Positions 44,932 to 54,267 are shown, counted from the first letter of the stretch. The stretch: DNA of 64,000 bases from Micromonospora cathayae (GCF_028993575.1 NZ_CP118615.1:6973001-7037000); one strand, 5' to 3'. Program-made: numbers and translations. Notes: generated by a model from the sequence alone, not told the origin.

Positions 44932-47028
44932 TCAGCGGGGCGGGATCCGGCGGCGGACGTCCGGCGCGGTCGACGGGCCGGGCGTCCACCGGGCCACCCA
45001 GGGCAGGTCGTCCGGCGGGGTGACCACACCCTCCTCCACGAAGGCGTACCGGCCGGCGACGATGCGCTGCGCGGCCACCACGTCCAGCGGGTCGGTGTTC
45101 GACCAGAGGCCGGTGAAGAGCTGCTCGATCCGCAGCCGGGCCTGCCGGCAGAACAGGTCGGCCAGTTCCCGGCCCTCCGGACGGGTGTCCCGCTCGGCGT
45201 GGGCCCGTACGCACGCCGCGGACATCGCGAACAGTTCCGCGCCGATGTCCACGATCCGCCCGAGGAACGCCTGCTTGCGTTCCATCTTTCCCTGCCAGCG
45301 GGACATCGCGTAGAACGTGGACCGGGCCAGCTTGCGGGAGGTGCGTTCGACGTGCCGCAGGTGGCCGGCGAGCGGGCCGTACTCGGCGTACGCCCCGGGG
45401 GTCTGGCCCCGGCCGACCGCCAGGGTGGGCAGCCAGCGGGCGTAGAAGGCGCCCGCGCGGGCCCCGGCGCGCGCCTTGCGGCCGAGCCCGGCGTCCGGGT
45501 CGATGATGTCACCGGCGACGGAGAGGTGGGCGTCGACCGCCTCCCGGGCGATCAGCAGGTGCATGATCTCGGTGGAGCCCTCGAAGATCCGGTTGATCCG
45601 CAGGTCCCGGAGCATCTGCTCGACGGCGGCCGGGCGTTCGCCCCGGGCGGCGAGCGAGTCGGCGGTCTCGTAGCCGCGCCCGCCCCGGATCTGCACCAGC
45701 TCGTCGGCGACCCGCCAGGCCATCTCGCTGGCGTACAGCTTGACCAGGGCGGCCTCGATCCGGACGTCGTTGCGGTCGTCGTCGGCGAGCAGGCAGGACA
45801 GGTCCAGCATGGCCTCCATGCCGTACGTGGTGGCGGCGATGAAGGACAGCTTCTGGGCGACCGCCTCGTGCTCGGCGACCGGCCGGCCCCACTGCACCCG
45901 GTCGGCGGCCCACTCCCGGGCCACGTTCAGCGACCACTTGCCGGCCCCGACGCACATCGCCGGCAGCGAGAGCCGGCCGGTGTTCAGGGTGCTCAGGGCG
46001 ATCTTCAGGCCGCGTCCCTCGCCGCCGATCACGTTCTCGTTCGGGACGAAGACGTCGTGGAAACGGGTGAGGCTGTTCTCCAGGCCACGCAGCCCGACGA
46101 AGCTGTTGCGCCGCTCCACGGTGATGCCGTCGGCGTCGCCGTCCACCACGAAGGCGGTGATGCCGCCGCGCCGCCCCTCGCCGGCCGGCACCCGGGCCAT
46201 CACCACCAGCAGGGTGGCGATGGTGCCGTTGGTGGCCCAGAGCTTCACCCCGTTGAGCCGGTACCCGGTGCCGTCGGCGGTCGGTTCGGCGGTGGTCGCC
46301 AGCCGGGCCGGGTCGGAGCCCACGTCCGGCTCGGTGAGCAGGAACGCGGAGACCTCACCGGCGGCCAGCCGGGGCAGGAAGCGTTGCTGCTGTTCGGGTG
46401 TGCCGAACATCTTCAGCGGCTGCGGCACGCCGATGGACTGGTGGGCGCTGAGCAGCGCGCCCAGCGCCGGGCTGACCGAGCCGGCCAGCATCAACGCCCG
46501 ACAGTAGTGCAGGTTGCTCAGGCCGAGCCCGCCGTACGCCGGGTCGATCTTCATGCCGAACGCGCCGATCCGGGCCAGCCCGTGGAACACCTCGTCCGGG
46601 ATGGAGGCGGTCCGCTCGATCGCCGCACCGTCCACCTCGGAGTCGAGGTACGCGCGCAGGGTGCCGAGGAACTCCTCGGCGCGGGCGTCGTCGGCCGGGT
46701 CGGTACGCGGCCAGGGGGCGACCAGGTCCAGCCGGAACCGGCCGAGGAAGAGTTCCTTGCCGAAGCTGGGCCGGTCCCAGGCCGACTCGCGGGCCGCCTC
46801 GGCGACCTGCCGCGCCTCCTTCTCGGTGACCTGGCCCGCCTCCCCGGGCAACGGCCCGGTCCCGTCCGCCTTCCCGGACGTCGGCCCGACCCCGTCGCCC
46901 CGGCCGGCGGGTGAGCCGGGCCGGTCCGCCTTCCCGGGCAACGGCCCGGCCCCGTCCGCCTGCCGGGACGGTGGTCCGGGCACGGCCGGGCCGTCGGATG
47001 CGGGTCGGTCGTTCTCGGTGACTGTCAA
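44932..47028 (-). CDS. Acyl-CoA dehydrogenase, long form with C-terminal extension
   Basis: 698 residues, much longer than a short-chain enzyme (about 380), like the VLCAD/ACAD9-type dehydrogenases. Residues 1-66 are a low-complexity leader with GPLPGKAD/GPLPGEAG and SGKADGTG repeats. The dehydrogenase core (about 110-500) has SAFLLTEPDVGSDPARL, KLWATNGTIA and the RINRIFEGSTEIMHLLIAREAV end of the FAD domain, with the base Glu in EGSTE. A helical C-terminal domain follows. A TTG start at 47028 follows GAGGGGGC. It probably oxidises long-chain acyl-CoA. Confidence 0.92.
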   Translation of the reverse strand: MTVTENDRPASDGPAVPGPPSRQADGAGPLPGKADRPGSPAGRGDGVGPTSGKADGTGPLPGEAGQVTEKEARQVAEAARESAWDRPSFGKELFLGRFRLDLVAPWPRTDPADDARAEEFLGTLRAYLDSEVDGAAIERTASIPDEVFHGLARIGAFGMKIDPAYGGLGLSNLHYCRALMLAGSVSPALGALLSAHQSIGVPQPLKMFGTPEQQQRFLPRLAAGEVSAFLLTEPDVGSDPARLATTAEPTADGTGYRLNGVKLWATNGTIATLLVVMARVPAGEGRRGGITAFVVDGDADGITVERRNSFVGLRGLENSLTRFHDVFVPNENVIGGEGRGLKIALSTLNTGRLSLPAMCVGAGKWSLNVAREWAADRVQWGRPVAEHEAVAQKLSFIAATTYGMEAMLDLSCLLADDDRNDVRIEAALVKLYASEMAWRVADELVQIRGGRGYETADSLAARGERPAAVEQMLRDLRINRIFEGSTEIMHLLIAREAVDAHLSVAGDIIDPDAGLGRKARAGARAGAFYARWLPTLAVGRGQTPGAYAEYGPLAGHLRHVERTSRKLARSTFYAMSRWQGKMERKQAFLGRIVDIGAELFAMSAACVRAHAERDTRPEGRELADLFCRQARLRIEQLFTGLWSNTDPLDVVAAQRIVAGRYAFVEEGVVTPPDDLPWVARWTPGPSTAPDVRRRIPPR

Positions 47029-47084
47029 GGCTGCCCCCTCGCACCTCGGTCCGGTCTGCCGTGACGCCCCCCGCAGGCGGGAAC

Positions 47085-47120
47085 GGCGCCACCACCGGGT
47101 GGTTACCCAGTGGTAGCGCC
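47085..47120. promoter_or_regulatory. Imperfect inverted repeat upstream of the acyl-CoA dehydrogenase
   Basis: GGCGCCACCACCGGGT (47085-47100) and ACCCAGTGGTAGCGCC (47105-47120) form 16-bp arms with two mismatches and loop GGTT. It begins 57 bases from the TTG start. Core TACC-CAGT-GGTA is itself symmetrical, so a TetR- or GntR-type fatty-acid regulator could bind here. Alternatively it is an mRNA hairpin. Confidence 0.45.
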
Positions 47121-47232
47121 GCTCAAGCGCGCCCCGGACCGGCCGGTCCGGCTCGGCTGGTCGGCCCGGCTCAGGCCGCCGGTCCGCCGACCGCGGTCAC
47201 CGCCGCGCCGCAGTCGGGTCGACCAGCCGTCC

Positions 47233-47715
47233 TCAGACGTCGTCCTCGTCGTCCAGGTCGTCCTCGCCCCAGTTGCGCCGGGAGAACGGCAGGATCGCCC
47301 AGAAGGTGAGGAACCACAGCCCGGTGAGCGCGCTGAGCACGAAGGCGATCGGCCGGTCCAGGATGAAGTCGGTGATCAGCAGCACCGAGCTGACCATCGC
47401 GATCAGCATGAACGTCAGGCCACCGCTGGCCATCCGGTGCGCGAAGCGGACCAGTTCCGGTTTGCGCCCCTGCCGGAACAGCGCCCGGTGGAACGCCACC
47501 GGTGAGATGATCATCGCGGTGGCCGCGGCGGCGGCGAGCAGCGCCACCACGTAGACGTCCTTCTGGAACGCCGTGGTCCTGGTGAAGCCTGCGCTGAACG
47601 GCAGGGTGAGCAGGAACGCGAAGAGGATCTGTACGCCGGTCTGGGCGACCCGCAACTCCTGTAGCAGGTCGGCGAAGTTACGCTGCCAACGCTGCTTCTC
47701 GGTTTCCCTGGACAA
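47233..47715 (-). CDS. DUF6328 family membrane protein
   Basis: 160 residues. A TTG start at 47715 is selected by GGAGGTGGCGGT upstream; the longer frame has no site. It begins SRETEKQRWQRNFADLLQELRVAQTGVQILFAFLLTLPF, the DUF6328 signature, and has four hydrophobic segments, ending with an acidic tail EDDLDDEDDV. A widespread actinobacterial family without known function. Confidence 0.87.
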   Translation of the reverse strand: MSRETEKQRWQRNFADLLQELRVAQTGVQILFAFLLTLPFSAGFTRTTAFQKDVYVVALLAAAAATAMIISPVAFHRALFRQGRKPELVRFAHRMASGGLTFMLIAMVSSVLLITDFILDRPIAFVLSALTGLWFLTFWAILPFSRRNWGEDDLDDEDDV

Positions 47716-47881
47716 ACCGCCACCTCCGCCTGCGGGTCGAGCCGGCGGTAGGTCCCACGCCGCCGGGCGACAGGGCGATTGCCCCACCGCCACCCGCGCG
47801 AAACGCATTCATGTCCATCGCCTCAGGGCGTCGCTGAGCGCGGACCGGCCGTCCCGGGTCCGGGCACCGTGACCGGGCCGC

Positions 47882-48712
47882 TCAGGGCAGCGCGTCCACC
47901 TGGGCCAGGATCGCCTCGGACAGCGCCCCGGGGGCCTCGTCCGGGATCCAGTGGGTCACCCCGGACAGTTCGACGAAGCGGTACTCCCCGGTGACGTGCG
48001 CGGCGCAGCCCTCGGCGGCGGTACGGCCGATCGCGACGTCCCGGTCGCTCCAGACGAACGTCGTCGGCACCGGCACCGCCGGGGTGCCGGCCATCTCCCG
48101 GCCGGACATCGCCCGGTACCAGTTGAGCGCGGCGATCAACGCGCCCGGCTCCCGCATCGGCTGCACGTACGAGGCGACCCGGTCCCGGTCACCCACCCCG
48201 CCGAGCAGCTTGCGCAGGGCGGTCGCCTGCAACGCCAGCAGCACCTTCTCGGCCTTGCCCGGCTTGCGGAACAGCATCATGTACGAGGACCGGGCCTTCT
48301 GCTGCGGGTCGGCGCGCAGGGCGTGCGCCATGGCCGCCGGGTGCGGCACGGAAACCGCGGTGAGGGTACGCACCCGGTCCGGATGCCGGGCGGCGAGCGT
48401 CCAGGCGACGACCGCACCCCAGTCGTGGCCGACCACGTGCGCCGCGTCGACCTCCAGCGCGTCCAGCACGGCCACCGCGTCGGCGACGCACTCCGCCATC
48501 CGGTACGCCTCGACCTCGGCCGGTCGGGCACCGGGCGAGTAGCCCCGCTGGTCCAGCGCGTACGTGCGCAGCCCGGCGGCGTGCAGGGCGGGCAGCACGT
48601 CCACCCACTCCCCACTGTGCTGCGGGAAACCGTGCAGCAGCAGCACCGGGTCGCCGTCGGACGGCCCACCGGTGTGCACCTCGAACGTCAGCCCTCGCAC
48701 GTCGACCCGCAT
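47882..48712 (-). CDS. Alpha/beta hydrolase, epoxide hydrolase-like
   Basis: 276 residues. The oxyanion motif is LLLHGFPQHSGEW. The nucleophile elbow is VVGHDWGAVVAW with Asp at the nucleophile place, as in soluble epoxide hydrolases and haloalkane dehalogenases. The His partner is in SGVTHWIPDEAP. A cap domain covers about 130-205. Dehalogenase-specific residues cannot be judged, so epoxide hydrolase is the better guess. ATG at 48712. It is not clearly part of an operon. Confidence 0.88.
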   Translation of the reverse strand: MRVDVRGLTFEVHTGGPSDGDPVLLLHGFPQHSGEWVDVLPALHAAGLRTYALDQRGYSPGARPAEVEAYRMAECVADAVAVLDALEVDAAHVVGHDWGAVVAWTLAARHPDRVRTLTAVSVPHPAAMAHALRADPQQKARSSYMMLFRKPGKAEKVLLALQATALRKLLGGVGDRDRVASYVQPMREPGALIAALNWYRAMSGREMAGTPAVPVPTTFVWSDRDVAIGRTAAEGCAAHVTGEYRFVELSGVTHWIPDEAPGALSEAILAQVDALP

Positions 48713-48748
48713 GATCGGCAGCCTACCGCCGGGTCGCCCGGAGCGTAC

Positions 48749-49468
48749 CTACTCGTACTGCTGTTTCGGGGTCGGCACCGGACGCCACGACTCCACCTCC
48801 AGGTACGGCACCTCCGCGTCGTTGACGGGGTCCCGGCCGATCCGGTCGGTGTACCGGCCGGTGACCTCGATCCAGGTGTCGTCGGCCAGCCCGGTCGGCA
48901 CGTCCCCGCTGAGCCCCAGCTTGACCGGGCGTCCGTCGGCGGCGCAGCAGGACAGGATCATGCGGGCCAGGATCGGCTGCCCGTCCGGGCCGGTGGCGAC
49001 GAACCCGGTGAGCTGGACCCGACGGTCGCCGATGGACCGTCCCCTGTCGAACAACGCCCGGGACGCGTAGTCGAGCACGGTGGTGCGGACCGGATCCCCG
49101 GCGGGCAGCGGCGGGTAGTCGGAGGTCTCCTGACTGGGCAGGACGGTGCCCGCCTGCCCGGCCGCGTACGACCCGAGGGCCGGTGGGGCGACCAGCAGCA
49201 GACCGACCACCGGCAGCATGAGCAGCCAACCCACCCGGGGCTCGTGGTGCCCGTGCCCGTCGTGGTCGTCGTGGTCGTCCCCTTCCGCGTCGGGGCGTAG
49301 TTCGTACCAGAGCGTCATCGCGGCGGCGGCGAGCAGCAGCAGTCCGGAGGCGACCAGGAAGGGTTGCAGCCCGGCCTTGACGTAGCGCAGGTGCAGGTCG
49401 GTGAGGCTGGCGCGGAGCACCGCACCGCCGAGCAGCAGCAGCACGACCGCCTGGGCCTGCCGGTTCAC
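48749..49468 (-). CDS. TIGR03943 family putative permease subunit
   Basis: 239 residues. Two or three N-terminal helices (AVVLLLLGGAVLRASL, PFLVASGLLLLAAAAM) are joined by a linker, EGDDHDDHDGHGHHEP, near residues 60-75, to another helix and an outer domain ending with VTGRYTDRIGRDPVNDAEVPYLEV and a Cys pair (LSCCAADG). It overlaps the partner permease by four bases (GTGA). The pair corresponds to Bacillus YcgQ/YcgR. The His/Asp-rich linker suggests metal binding. Confidence 0.85.
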   Translation of the reverse strand: MNRQAQAVVLLLLGGAVLRASLTDLHLRYVKAGLQPFLVASGLLLLAAAAMTLWYELRPDAEGDDHDDHDGHGHHEPRVGWLLMLPVVGLLLVAPPALGSYAAGQAGTVLPSQETSDYPPLPAGDPVRTTVLDYASRALFDRGRSIGDRRVQLTGFVATGPDGQPILARMILSCCAADGRPVKLGLSGDVPTGLADDTWIEVTGRYTDRIGRDPVNDAEVPYLEVESWRPVPTPKQQYE

Positions 49469-50637
49469 CGCAACACCACCACCCCCACGCCGACGGCCAC
49501 CGTCACGGCGACCGCGAAGGTCGCCGGGGCGAACCGGAACGCGAACCGCCGGCCGAAGACACCGGCCTGCATCGAGACGAGTTTCAGGTCGACCATCGGC
49601 CCGACCACCAGGAACACCAGCCGGGAGGTGAGCGAGAACTGCGACAGCGAGGCGGCGACGAAGGCGTCCGCCTCGGAACAGATGGACAGCAGCACCGCCA
49701 GCACCGCCAACGCCAGCACCGACAGTACGGCGTTGTCGGCCAGCGTCTGCAGCCAGCGTTCCGGCACCAGGACGTTGATGCTGGCGGCGGCCATCGCGCC
49801 GAGCACCAGGAACCCGCCGGCGTGCACCACGTCGTGCCGTACCGCCGACCAGAACGCCGCGCCCCGGCCCAGCCCGTCCAGGTCGGGCCGGCGCGGCAGG
49901 CGGATCCAGTCGGCCCGGCCCAACCGCAGCCAGAGCCAGCCCATGATCATGGCGACGACCAGGCTGGCGACGCCCCGGGCGAGGACCATCTCCGGGTCGT
50001 TCGGGAAGGCGACCGCGGTGGCGGTGAGCACGATCGGGTTGATCGCCGGGGCGGCGAGCAGGAAGGCCAGCGCCGCCGCCGGCGTGACCCCCCGGCGGAT
50101 CAGCGAGCCGGCGATCGGCACCGCACCGCACTCGCAGCCGGGCAGCACCACCCCGGCGGCGCTGGCCACCGGCACGGCCAGGGCGGGATGCCGGGGCAGC
50201 GCGCGGGCCCAGAACGAGCGGGGCACGAAGACCGCGATCACCGCCGACAGCAGCACCCCGAAGACCAGGAACGGCACCGCCTGGACCAGCACCGAGACGA
50301 AGACCGTGGTCCAGGTCGCCAGTCGGGGCGCGGAGAGCGCGGCGGCCACCGGTTCCCGGAAGAGCACCAGCAGCACCAGAAGCGCCGCCAGCACCTCCAC
50401 CGACCCGACCCGGCCGCCGAGCGCCGCGCCGATCCGGCCGCCGCCCGACCGGCCCGGCCCGCCGGCCGCCGACCCCCGCTGCGGCCCGTCGGCCGTCACT
50501 GCCCGCTGCCGTCCGTCAGCCGCCGCTGCCGCTGGCGGCCCGCCGGCTGCCGACCCCCGCTCCGGTACGTCCGGCGCGGTCACGTCCACCGCACCCGCCG
50601 GATCAGGGTGCCGGGTCGTCCGGTCGGCTGACGTCAC
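49465..50637 (-). CDS. COG0701 permease (DUF318, YraQ/YcgR type)
   Basis: 390 residues. Residues 1-80 are a polar Ala/Gly/Pro tail with RGSAAGGP and GGPxAA repeats. Then about eight helices with the family signature PGCECGAVPIAGSLIRRGV (the conserved CxC) and APAINPIVLTATAVAFP, and ICSEADAFVAASL in the second half. A GTG at 50637 follows GAAGGGGCGGCC. COG0701 permeases export or move metals or small solutes. Its translational pairing with TIGR03943 is conserved. Confidence 0.88.
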   Translation of the reverse strand: MTSADRTTRHPDPAGAVDVTAPDVPERGSAAGGPPAAAAADGRQRAVTADGPQRGSAAGGPGRSGGGRIGAALGGRVGSVEVLAALLVLLVLFREPVAAALSAPRLATWTTVFVSVLVQAVPFLVFGVLLSAVIAVFVPRSFWARALPRHPALAVPVASAAGVVLPGCECGAVPIAGSLIRRGVTPAAALAFLLAAPAINPIVLTATAVAFPNDPEMVLARGVASLVVAMIMGWLWLRLGRADWIRLPRRPDLDGLGRGAAFWSAVRHDVVHAGGFLVLGAMAAASINVLVPERWLQTLADNAVLSVLALAVLAVLLSICSEADAFVAASLSQFSLTSRLVFLVVGPMVDLKLVSMQAGVFGRRFAFRFAPATFAVAVTVAVGVGVVVLR

Positions 50638-50799
50638 GGCCGCCCCTTCACTCGACGGGGTGCGACGAGAACGTCGCCGTGGGTACGCGGAAGAACGGCC
50701 CAGGATAACCCGGACGTGACCCTCGTGACGGGCGACGACGCCGGTAACCCCTGGGTTCCGGCCCCGGTCGGTGCTAGCGTCTGCCGAGACAACTTCACC

Positions 50800-50893
<94 letters not shown>

Positions 50894-50905
50894 GACCTCC
50901 AGCCG

Positions 50906-50936
50906 CGCCGCCGTCCGGTGCCCACCGGACGCGGCG
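50906..50936 (+). promoter_or_regulatory. Expression-platform hairpin of the TPP riboswitch
   Basis: CGTCCGGT (50912-50919) pairs with 50924-50931 around GCCC, and CGCCG (50906-50910) with CGGCG (50932-50936), leaving one bulged C. The 13-bp hairpin sits 13 bases behind the aptamer and 43 before the ATG. It has no U-run and does not reach the ribosome site (GGGAGC, about 50967), so either transcription pausing/termination or translation could be controlled. Confidence 0.6.
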
Positions 50937-50979
50937 TGCGTCTTGCCTGGTTCGTACCTGGACTGGGAGCACCGTACAC

Positions 50980-51573
50980 ATGAGCCAACTCGACAACCCC
51001 CGCTGGCGCACGATCGACATCGTGGTCGCCTCGGTGATCGCGGTCGCCTTCGGCGTCATCTTCTGGGCCTGGGGCCTGGTCTGGAGCGCCACCGAGGGCG
51101 CGTTCGCGTTCTTCCCACCGGCGCAGACCCTGATCTACGGTGTCTGGCTGATGCCGGCCGTGGTCGGTGGCCTGGTGATCCGCAAGCCCGGCGCGGCCCT
51201 GTACTGCGAGACGGTGGCGGCGGTGCTCTCCGCGCTGCTGGGCAGCCAGTGGGCCGGCACGGTGATCCCGCAGGGCATCGTCCAGGGGCTCGGCGCGGAG
51301 TTGGCCTTCGCCGCCTTCCGGTACCGGTCGTTCCGGCTGCCGACCGCCCTGCTGGCCGGGGCGCTGACCGGCCTGAGCGCGGCGCTGTTCGACTTCTTCG
51401 TCTGGAACGCCGCCTACGACCTGACCGGCTACCGCCTGCCGTACGCGCTGTTCACCGTCGTCAGCGCCACCGTCATCGCCGGCGCGGGCGGGTACGCCCT
51501 CACCGGGGCCCTGGCCCGGACCGGTGCCCTCGACCGTTTCCCGGCGGCCCCCCACCACCGCACCCCGATCTGA
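50980..51573 (+). CDS. ykoE: ECF transporter substrate-binding (S) component for thiamine or its precursor
   Basis: 197 residues and about six membrane helices. Typical YkoE text is RTIDIVVASVIAVAFGVIFWAWG, GVWLMPAVVGGLVIRKPGAAL and FVWNAAYDLTGYRLPYALF. It gives substrate specificity, probably for hydroxymethylpyrimidine or thiamine. ATG at 50980 follows GGGAGC. Regulation by the TPP riboswitch in front confirms the vitamin B1 context. Confidence 0.94.
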   Translation: MSQLDNPRWRTIDIVVASVIAVAFGVIFWAWGLVWSATEGAFAFFPPAQTLIYGVWLMPAVVGGLVIRKPGAALYCETVAAVLSALLGSQWAGTVIPQGIVQGLGAELAFAAFRYRSFRLPTALLAGALTGLSAALFDFFVWNAAYDLTGYRLPYALFTVVSATVIAGAGGYALTGALARTGALDRFPAAPHHRTPI

Positions 51574-51585
51574 CCCGGGGGCGGC

Positions 51586-53184
51586 GTGGGCGAGGTCACG
51601 GTACGGGGGTTCGGGTGGCGGCACGCCGGCCGCCGGGCCTGGGCGGTACGCGGGGTGGACCTGCGGATCGAACGTGGGGAACGGGTGCTCCTGCTCGGCG
51701 CATCGGGGGCGGGCAAGAGCACCCTGCTCGCCGCGCTGGCCGGGCTGCTACCGGAGGACTCCGGCGAGCGCGAGGGCCGCATCGAGATCGACGGGCGTGA
51801 CCCGCGTACCGCCCGGGACCGGGTCGGCATGGTCTTCCAGGACCCGGAGAGCCAGCTCGTGATGGCCCGCTGCGGCGACGACGTGGCGTTCGGGCTGGAG
51901 AACCGGGGAGTGCCGGCCGACCGGATCTGGCCCCGGGTGGACGAGGCGCTGGCCCGGGTCGGCTTCCCGTACGGCCGGGACCGCCCGACCGCCGCCCTCT
52001 CCGGAGGGGAGCAGCAGCGGCTCGCGCTGGCCGGTGCGCTCGCCCTGCGTCCCGGGTTGCTGCTGCTCGACGAACCGACGGCCAACCTCGACCCGGCCGG
52101 GGCGGACCTGGTCCGGCGGGCGGTCGCCGAGGCGGTGGCGACCGACACCACGCTGATCCTGGTCGAGCACCGGGTGGCCGAGGCGCTGCCGCTGGTCGAC
52201 CGGGTGGTGGTGCTCGCCGCCGGGGGCGGCGTCCGCGCCGACGGGCCGCCCGCGCAGGTCTTCGCCGAGCACGGTGCCGCGCTCGCCGCCGAGGGGGTCT
52301 GGGTGCCGGGCCATCCGGTGCCGCCCCGCCGGGCCACCGGGCCGGCCGGGGAGCTGCTGCTCACCGCCGACCGGCTCGGCCTGCCGCCCCGCCTCGCCCC
52401 CACCGACCTGCCGGTACGCGCCGGTGAGGTGCTCGCCGTCCTCGGCCCGAACGGGGCGGGCAAGTCCACCCTCGCGCTGCTCCTCGGTGGTCTGCTGCGG
52501 CCGGGCGCAGGACGGCTCACCGCCGACCGGGCACTTGCCGGGGCCGACCACCGCACTCCCCCGCACCGGTGGCGGGCGCCCGCGCTGGCCCGCCGGATCG
52601 GCTCGGTCTTCCAGGATCCGGAACACCAGTTCGTCACCGGTACGGTCTTCGACGAGCTGGCGCTCGGTCCACGCCGGACGGGCCAGCCGGAGGCGGCGGT
52701 ACGGTCCACCGTGGACGGGCTGCTGACCCGACTGAAGCTGGACCGGTTGGCGCGCGCCAACCCGTACACCCTCTCCGGCGGGGAGGCCCGGCGGCTGAGT
52801 GTGGCGACCGCCCTGGCCACCGCGCCCCGCCTGCTGGTCTGCGACGAGCCCACCTTCGGGCAGGACCGGCGGACCTGGTCGGAGCTGGTCGACCTGTTCG
52901 CCGAGCTGCGTGCCGCCGGGCACGGCATCGTGACGGTCACCCACGACCCGGACTTCGTCGCCGCGCTCGCCGACCGGCGGGTCGTCCTGGCCCCGTCCGG
53001 TCGTCCCCCGGCGGGCGACGCGCCCGGACCGGTCACCGTCCGTCCCCACGCGGCAGCGGGACCGGCCGACGCCGCCCCGTCTTCGGCCGACACCGCCACG
53101 CGCCCGGCCGACGCCGCCACGTCCCCGGCCGCCCCGCACCCGGCCGATGCGGCGGCGGGACCGGGTCGCGGGGCGCGGCCGTGA
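51586..53184 (+). CDS. ykoD: ECF transporter ATPase with two ATP-binding domains
   Basis: 532 residues. Two ABC domains: Walker A GASGAGKST (about 38-46) and GPNGAGKST (about 287), signatures LSGGEQQRLALAGAL and LSGGEARRLSVATAL, Walker B LLLLDEPTAN and LLVCDEPTFGQD. The last 60 residues are an Ala/Pro/Asp-rich tail with ADAAT repeats not found in most homologues. GTG at 51586, 12 bases after ykoE; its stop overlaps ykoC by four bases. Confidence 0.95.
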   Translation: MGEVTVRGFGWRHAGRRAWAVRGVDLRIERGERVLLLGASGAGKSTLLAALAGLLPEDSGEREGRIEIDGRDPRTARDRVGMVFQDPESQLVMARCGDDVAFGLENRGVPADRIWPRVDEALARVGFPYGRDRPTAALSGGEQQRLALAGALALRPGLLLLDEPTANLDPAGADLVRRAVAEAVATDTTLILVEHRVAEALPLVDRVVVLAAGGGVRADGPPAQVFAEHGAALAAEGVWVPGHPVPPRRATGPAGELLLTADRLGLPPRLAPTDLPVRAGEVLAVLGPNGAGKSTLALLLGGLLRPGAGRLTADRALAGADHRTPPHRWRAPALARRIGSVFQDPEHQFVTGTVFDELALGPRRTGQPEAAVRSTVDGLLTRLKLDRLARANPYTLSGGEARRLSVATALATAPRLLVCDEPTFGQDRRTWSELVDLFAELRAAGHGIVTVTHDPDFVAALADRRVVLAPSGRPPAGDAPGPVTVRPHAAAGPADAAPSSADTATRPADAATSPAAPHPADAAAGPGRGARP

Positions 53185-53981
53185 TCAGTGTCGAGCCGGT
53201 CGCCGATCCGACCGCGCCGCTGGCCCGCCGCAACCCGGTGGCGAAGGTGGCCGCCGCGCTGGTCTTCTCGTTCACGCTGGTCGCCACCCTCGACCCGGTC
53301 GCCCCGGCGCTCGCCCTGGCCGTCGAGCTGGCGGTGCTGCCGCTGTTCGGAATCCGGTACCGGGTGCTCGCCCGCCGGGCCTGGCCGCTGCTGCTCGGCG
53401 CGGTGGGCATCCTGGTCAGCCTGGTGCTGTTCGCCGCCGAGCGGGACGGCCGGACCCTGGTCGAGGCCGGACCGGTGGTGGTGACCTCCGGGGTGCTGCT
53501 CACCGCCCTCGGGTTGGTGCTGCGGTTGTTCGCGGTGGCGCTGCCCGGGGTGATCGTGTTCGCCACCACCGACCCGACCGACCTGGCCGACGCGCTGATC
53601 CAGAACGCGAAGGCCCCGCCCCGGTTCGCGATCGGCGCGCTGGCCGCGTTCCGGCTGGTGCCGATGCTCGGCCAGGAATGGCAGATGATCAGCATGGCCC
53701 GCCGGGCGCGGGGGGTGGACGCGGGCCGGAATCCGCTGGCCCGGCTGCGGCTCTTCGCGTCCACCGGGTTCGGGCTGCTGGTCGGGGCGATCCGGCGGGG
53801 CACCCGGCTGGCGGTGGCGATGGACGCCCGGGGCTTCGACGCCGGAACTCCCCGTACGGTGGCCCGCCGGCAGCGGTTCACCCCGGCGGACGGGCTGCTG
53901 ATCGCCGGGGCGGCGCTGCTGGCCGGTGGGGCGCTGGCGGTCAGCGTCGCGCTCGGCACCTTCCGCCCGCTGGTCGGCTGA
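53181..53981 (+). CDS. ykoC: ECF transporter transmembrane (T) component
   Basis: 266 residues with five or six helices and the T-component coupling motif MISMARRARGVDAGRN followed by a second AMDARGFDAG. The GTG at 53181 overlaps the ykoD stop (GTGA). It joins ykoE to the ATPase. Downstream lies a minisatellite rather than a further transporter gene, so the operon likely ends here. Confidence 0.94.
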   Translation: MISVEPVADPTAPLARRNPVAKVAAALVFSFTLVATLDPVAPALALAVELAVLPLFGIRYRVLARRAWPLLLGAVGILVSLVLFAAERDGRTLVEAGPVVVTSGVLLTALGLVLRLFAVALPGVIVFATTDPTDLADALIQNAKAPPRFAIGALAAFRLVPMLGQEWQMISMARRARGVDAGRNPLARLRLFASTGFGLLVGAIRRGTRLAVAMDARGFDAGTPRTVARRQRFTPADGLLIAGAALLAGGALAVSVALGTFRPLVG

Positions 53982-54011
53982 GCTGCGCCGGCCACCGGCC
54001 CGGCGGCGGCG

Positions 54012-54235
54012 CGACGACCGGTCCGTCGGGTGGGGCGGTCGCCGGCCGCGCCGGGTGGCGCGGTCACCGGTCCGTCGGATGGCGCGATCACCGGCCGCGC
54101 CGGGTGGGGCGGTCACCGGCCGCGCCGGGTGGGGCGGTCACCGGCCGCGCCGGGTGGGGCGGTCACCGGCCGCGCCGGGTGGGGCGGTCACCGGCCGCGC
54201 CGGGTGGCGCGGTCATCGGTCCGTCGGGTGGGGCC
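54012..54235. repeat. 25-bp minisatellite after the thiamine transporter operon
   Basis: Nine units of 24-25 bp start near 54012, 54037, 54062, 54086, 54111, 54136, 54161, 54186 and 54211. Core units read GGTCACCGGCCGCGCCGGGT; variants carry GGTCCGTCGGGTGG. Four consecutive core units are nearly identical, a sign of recent slippage or conversion. A 25-bp unit is not a multiple of three, so it is not protein-coding. Each core unit contains GGCCGCGCC, able to form small hairpins. Confidence 0.85.
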
Positions 54236-54267
54236 GGGCACGGGTGGCCCGGCCCCACCGGGAACGG

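Noticed and set aside
54012..54235. Possible CRISPR array
   Set aside because: The units are contiguous with no unique spacers of regular length, and there is no cas gene; it is a tandem minisatellite.
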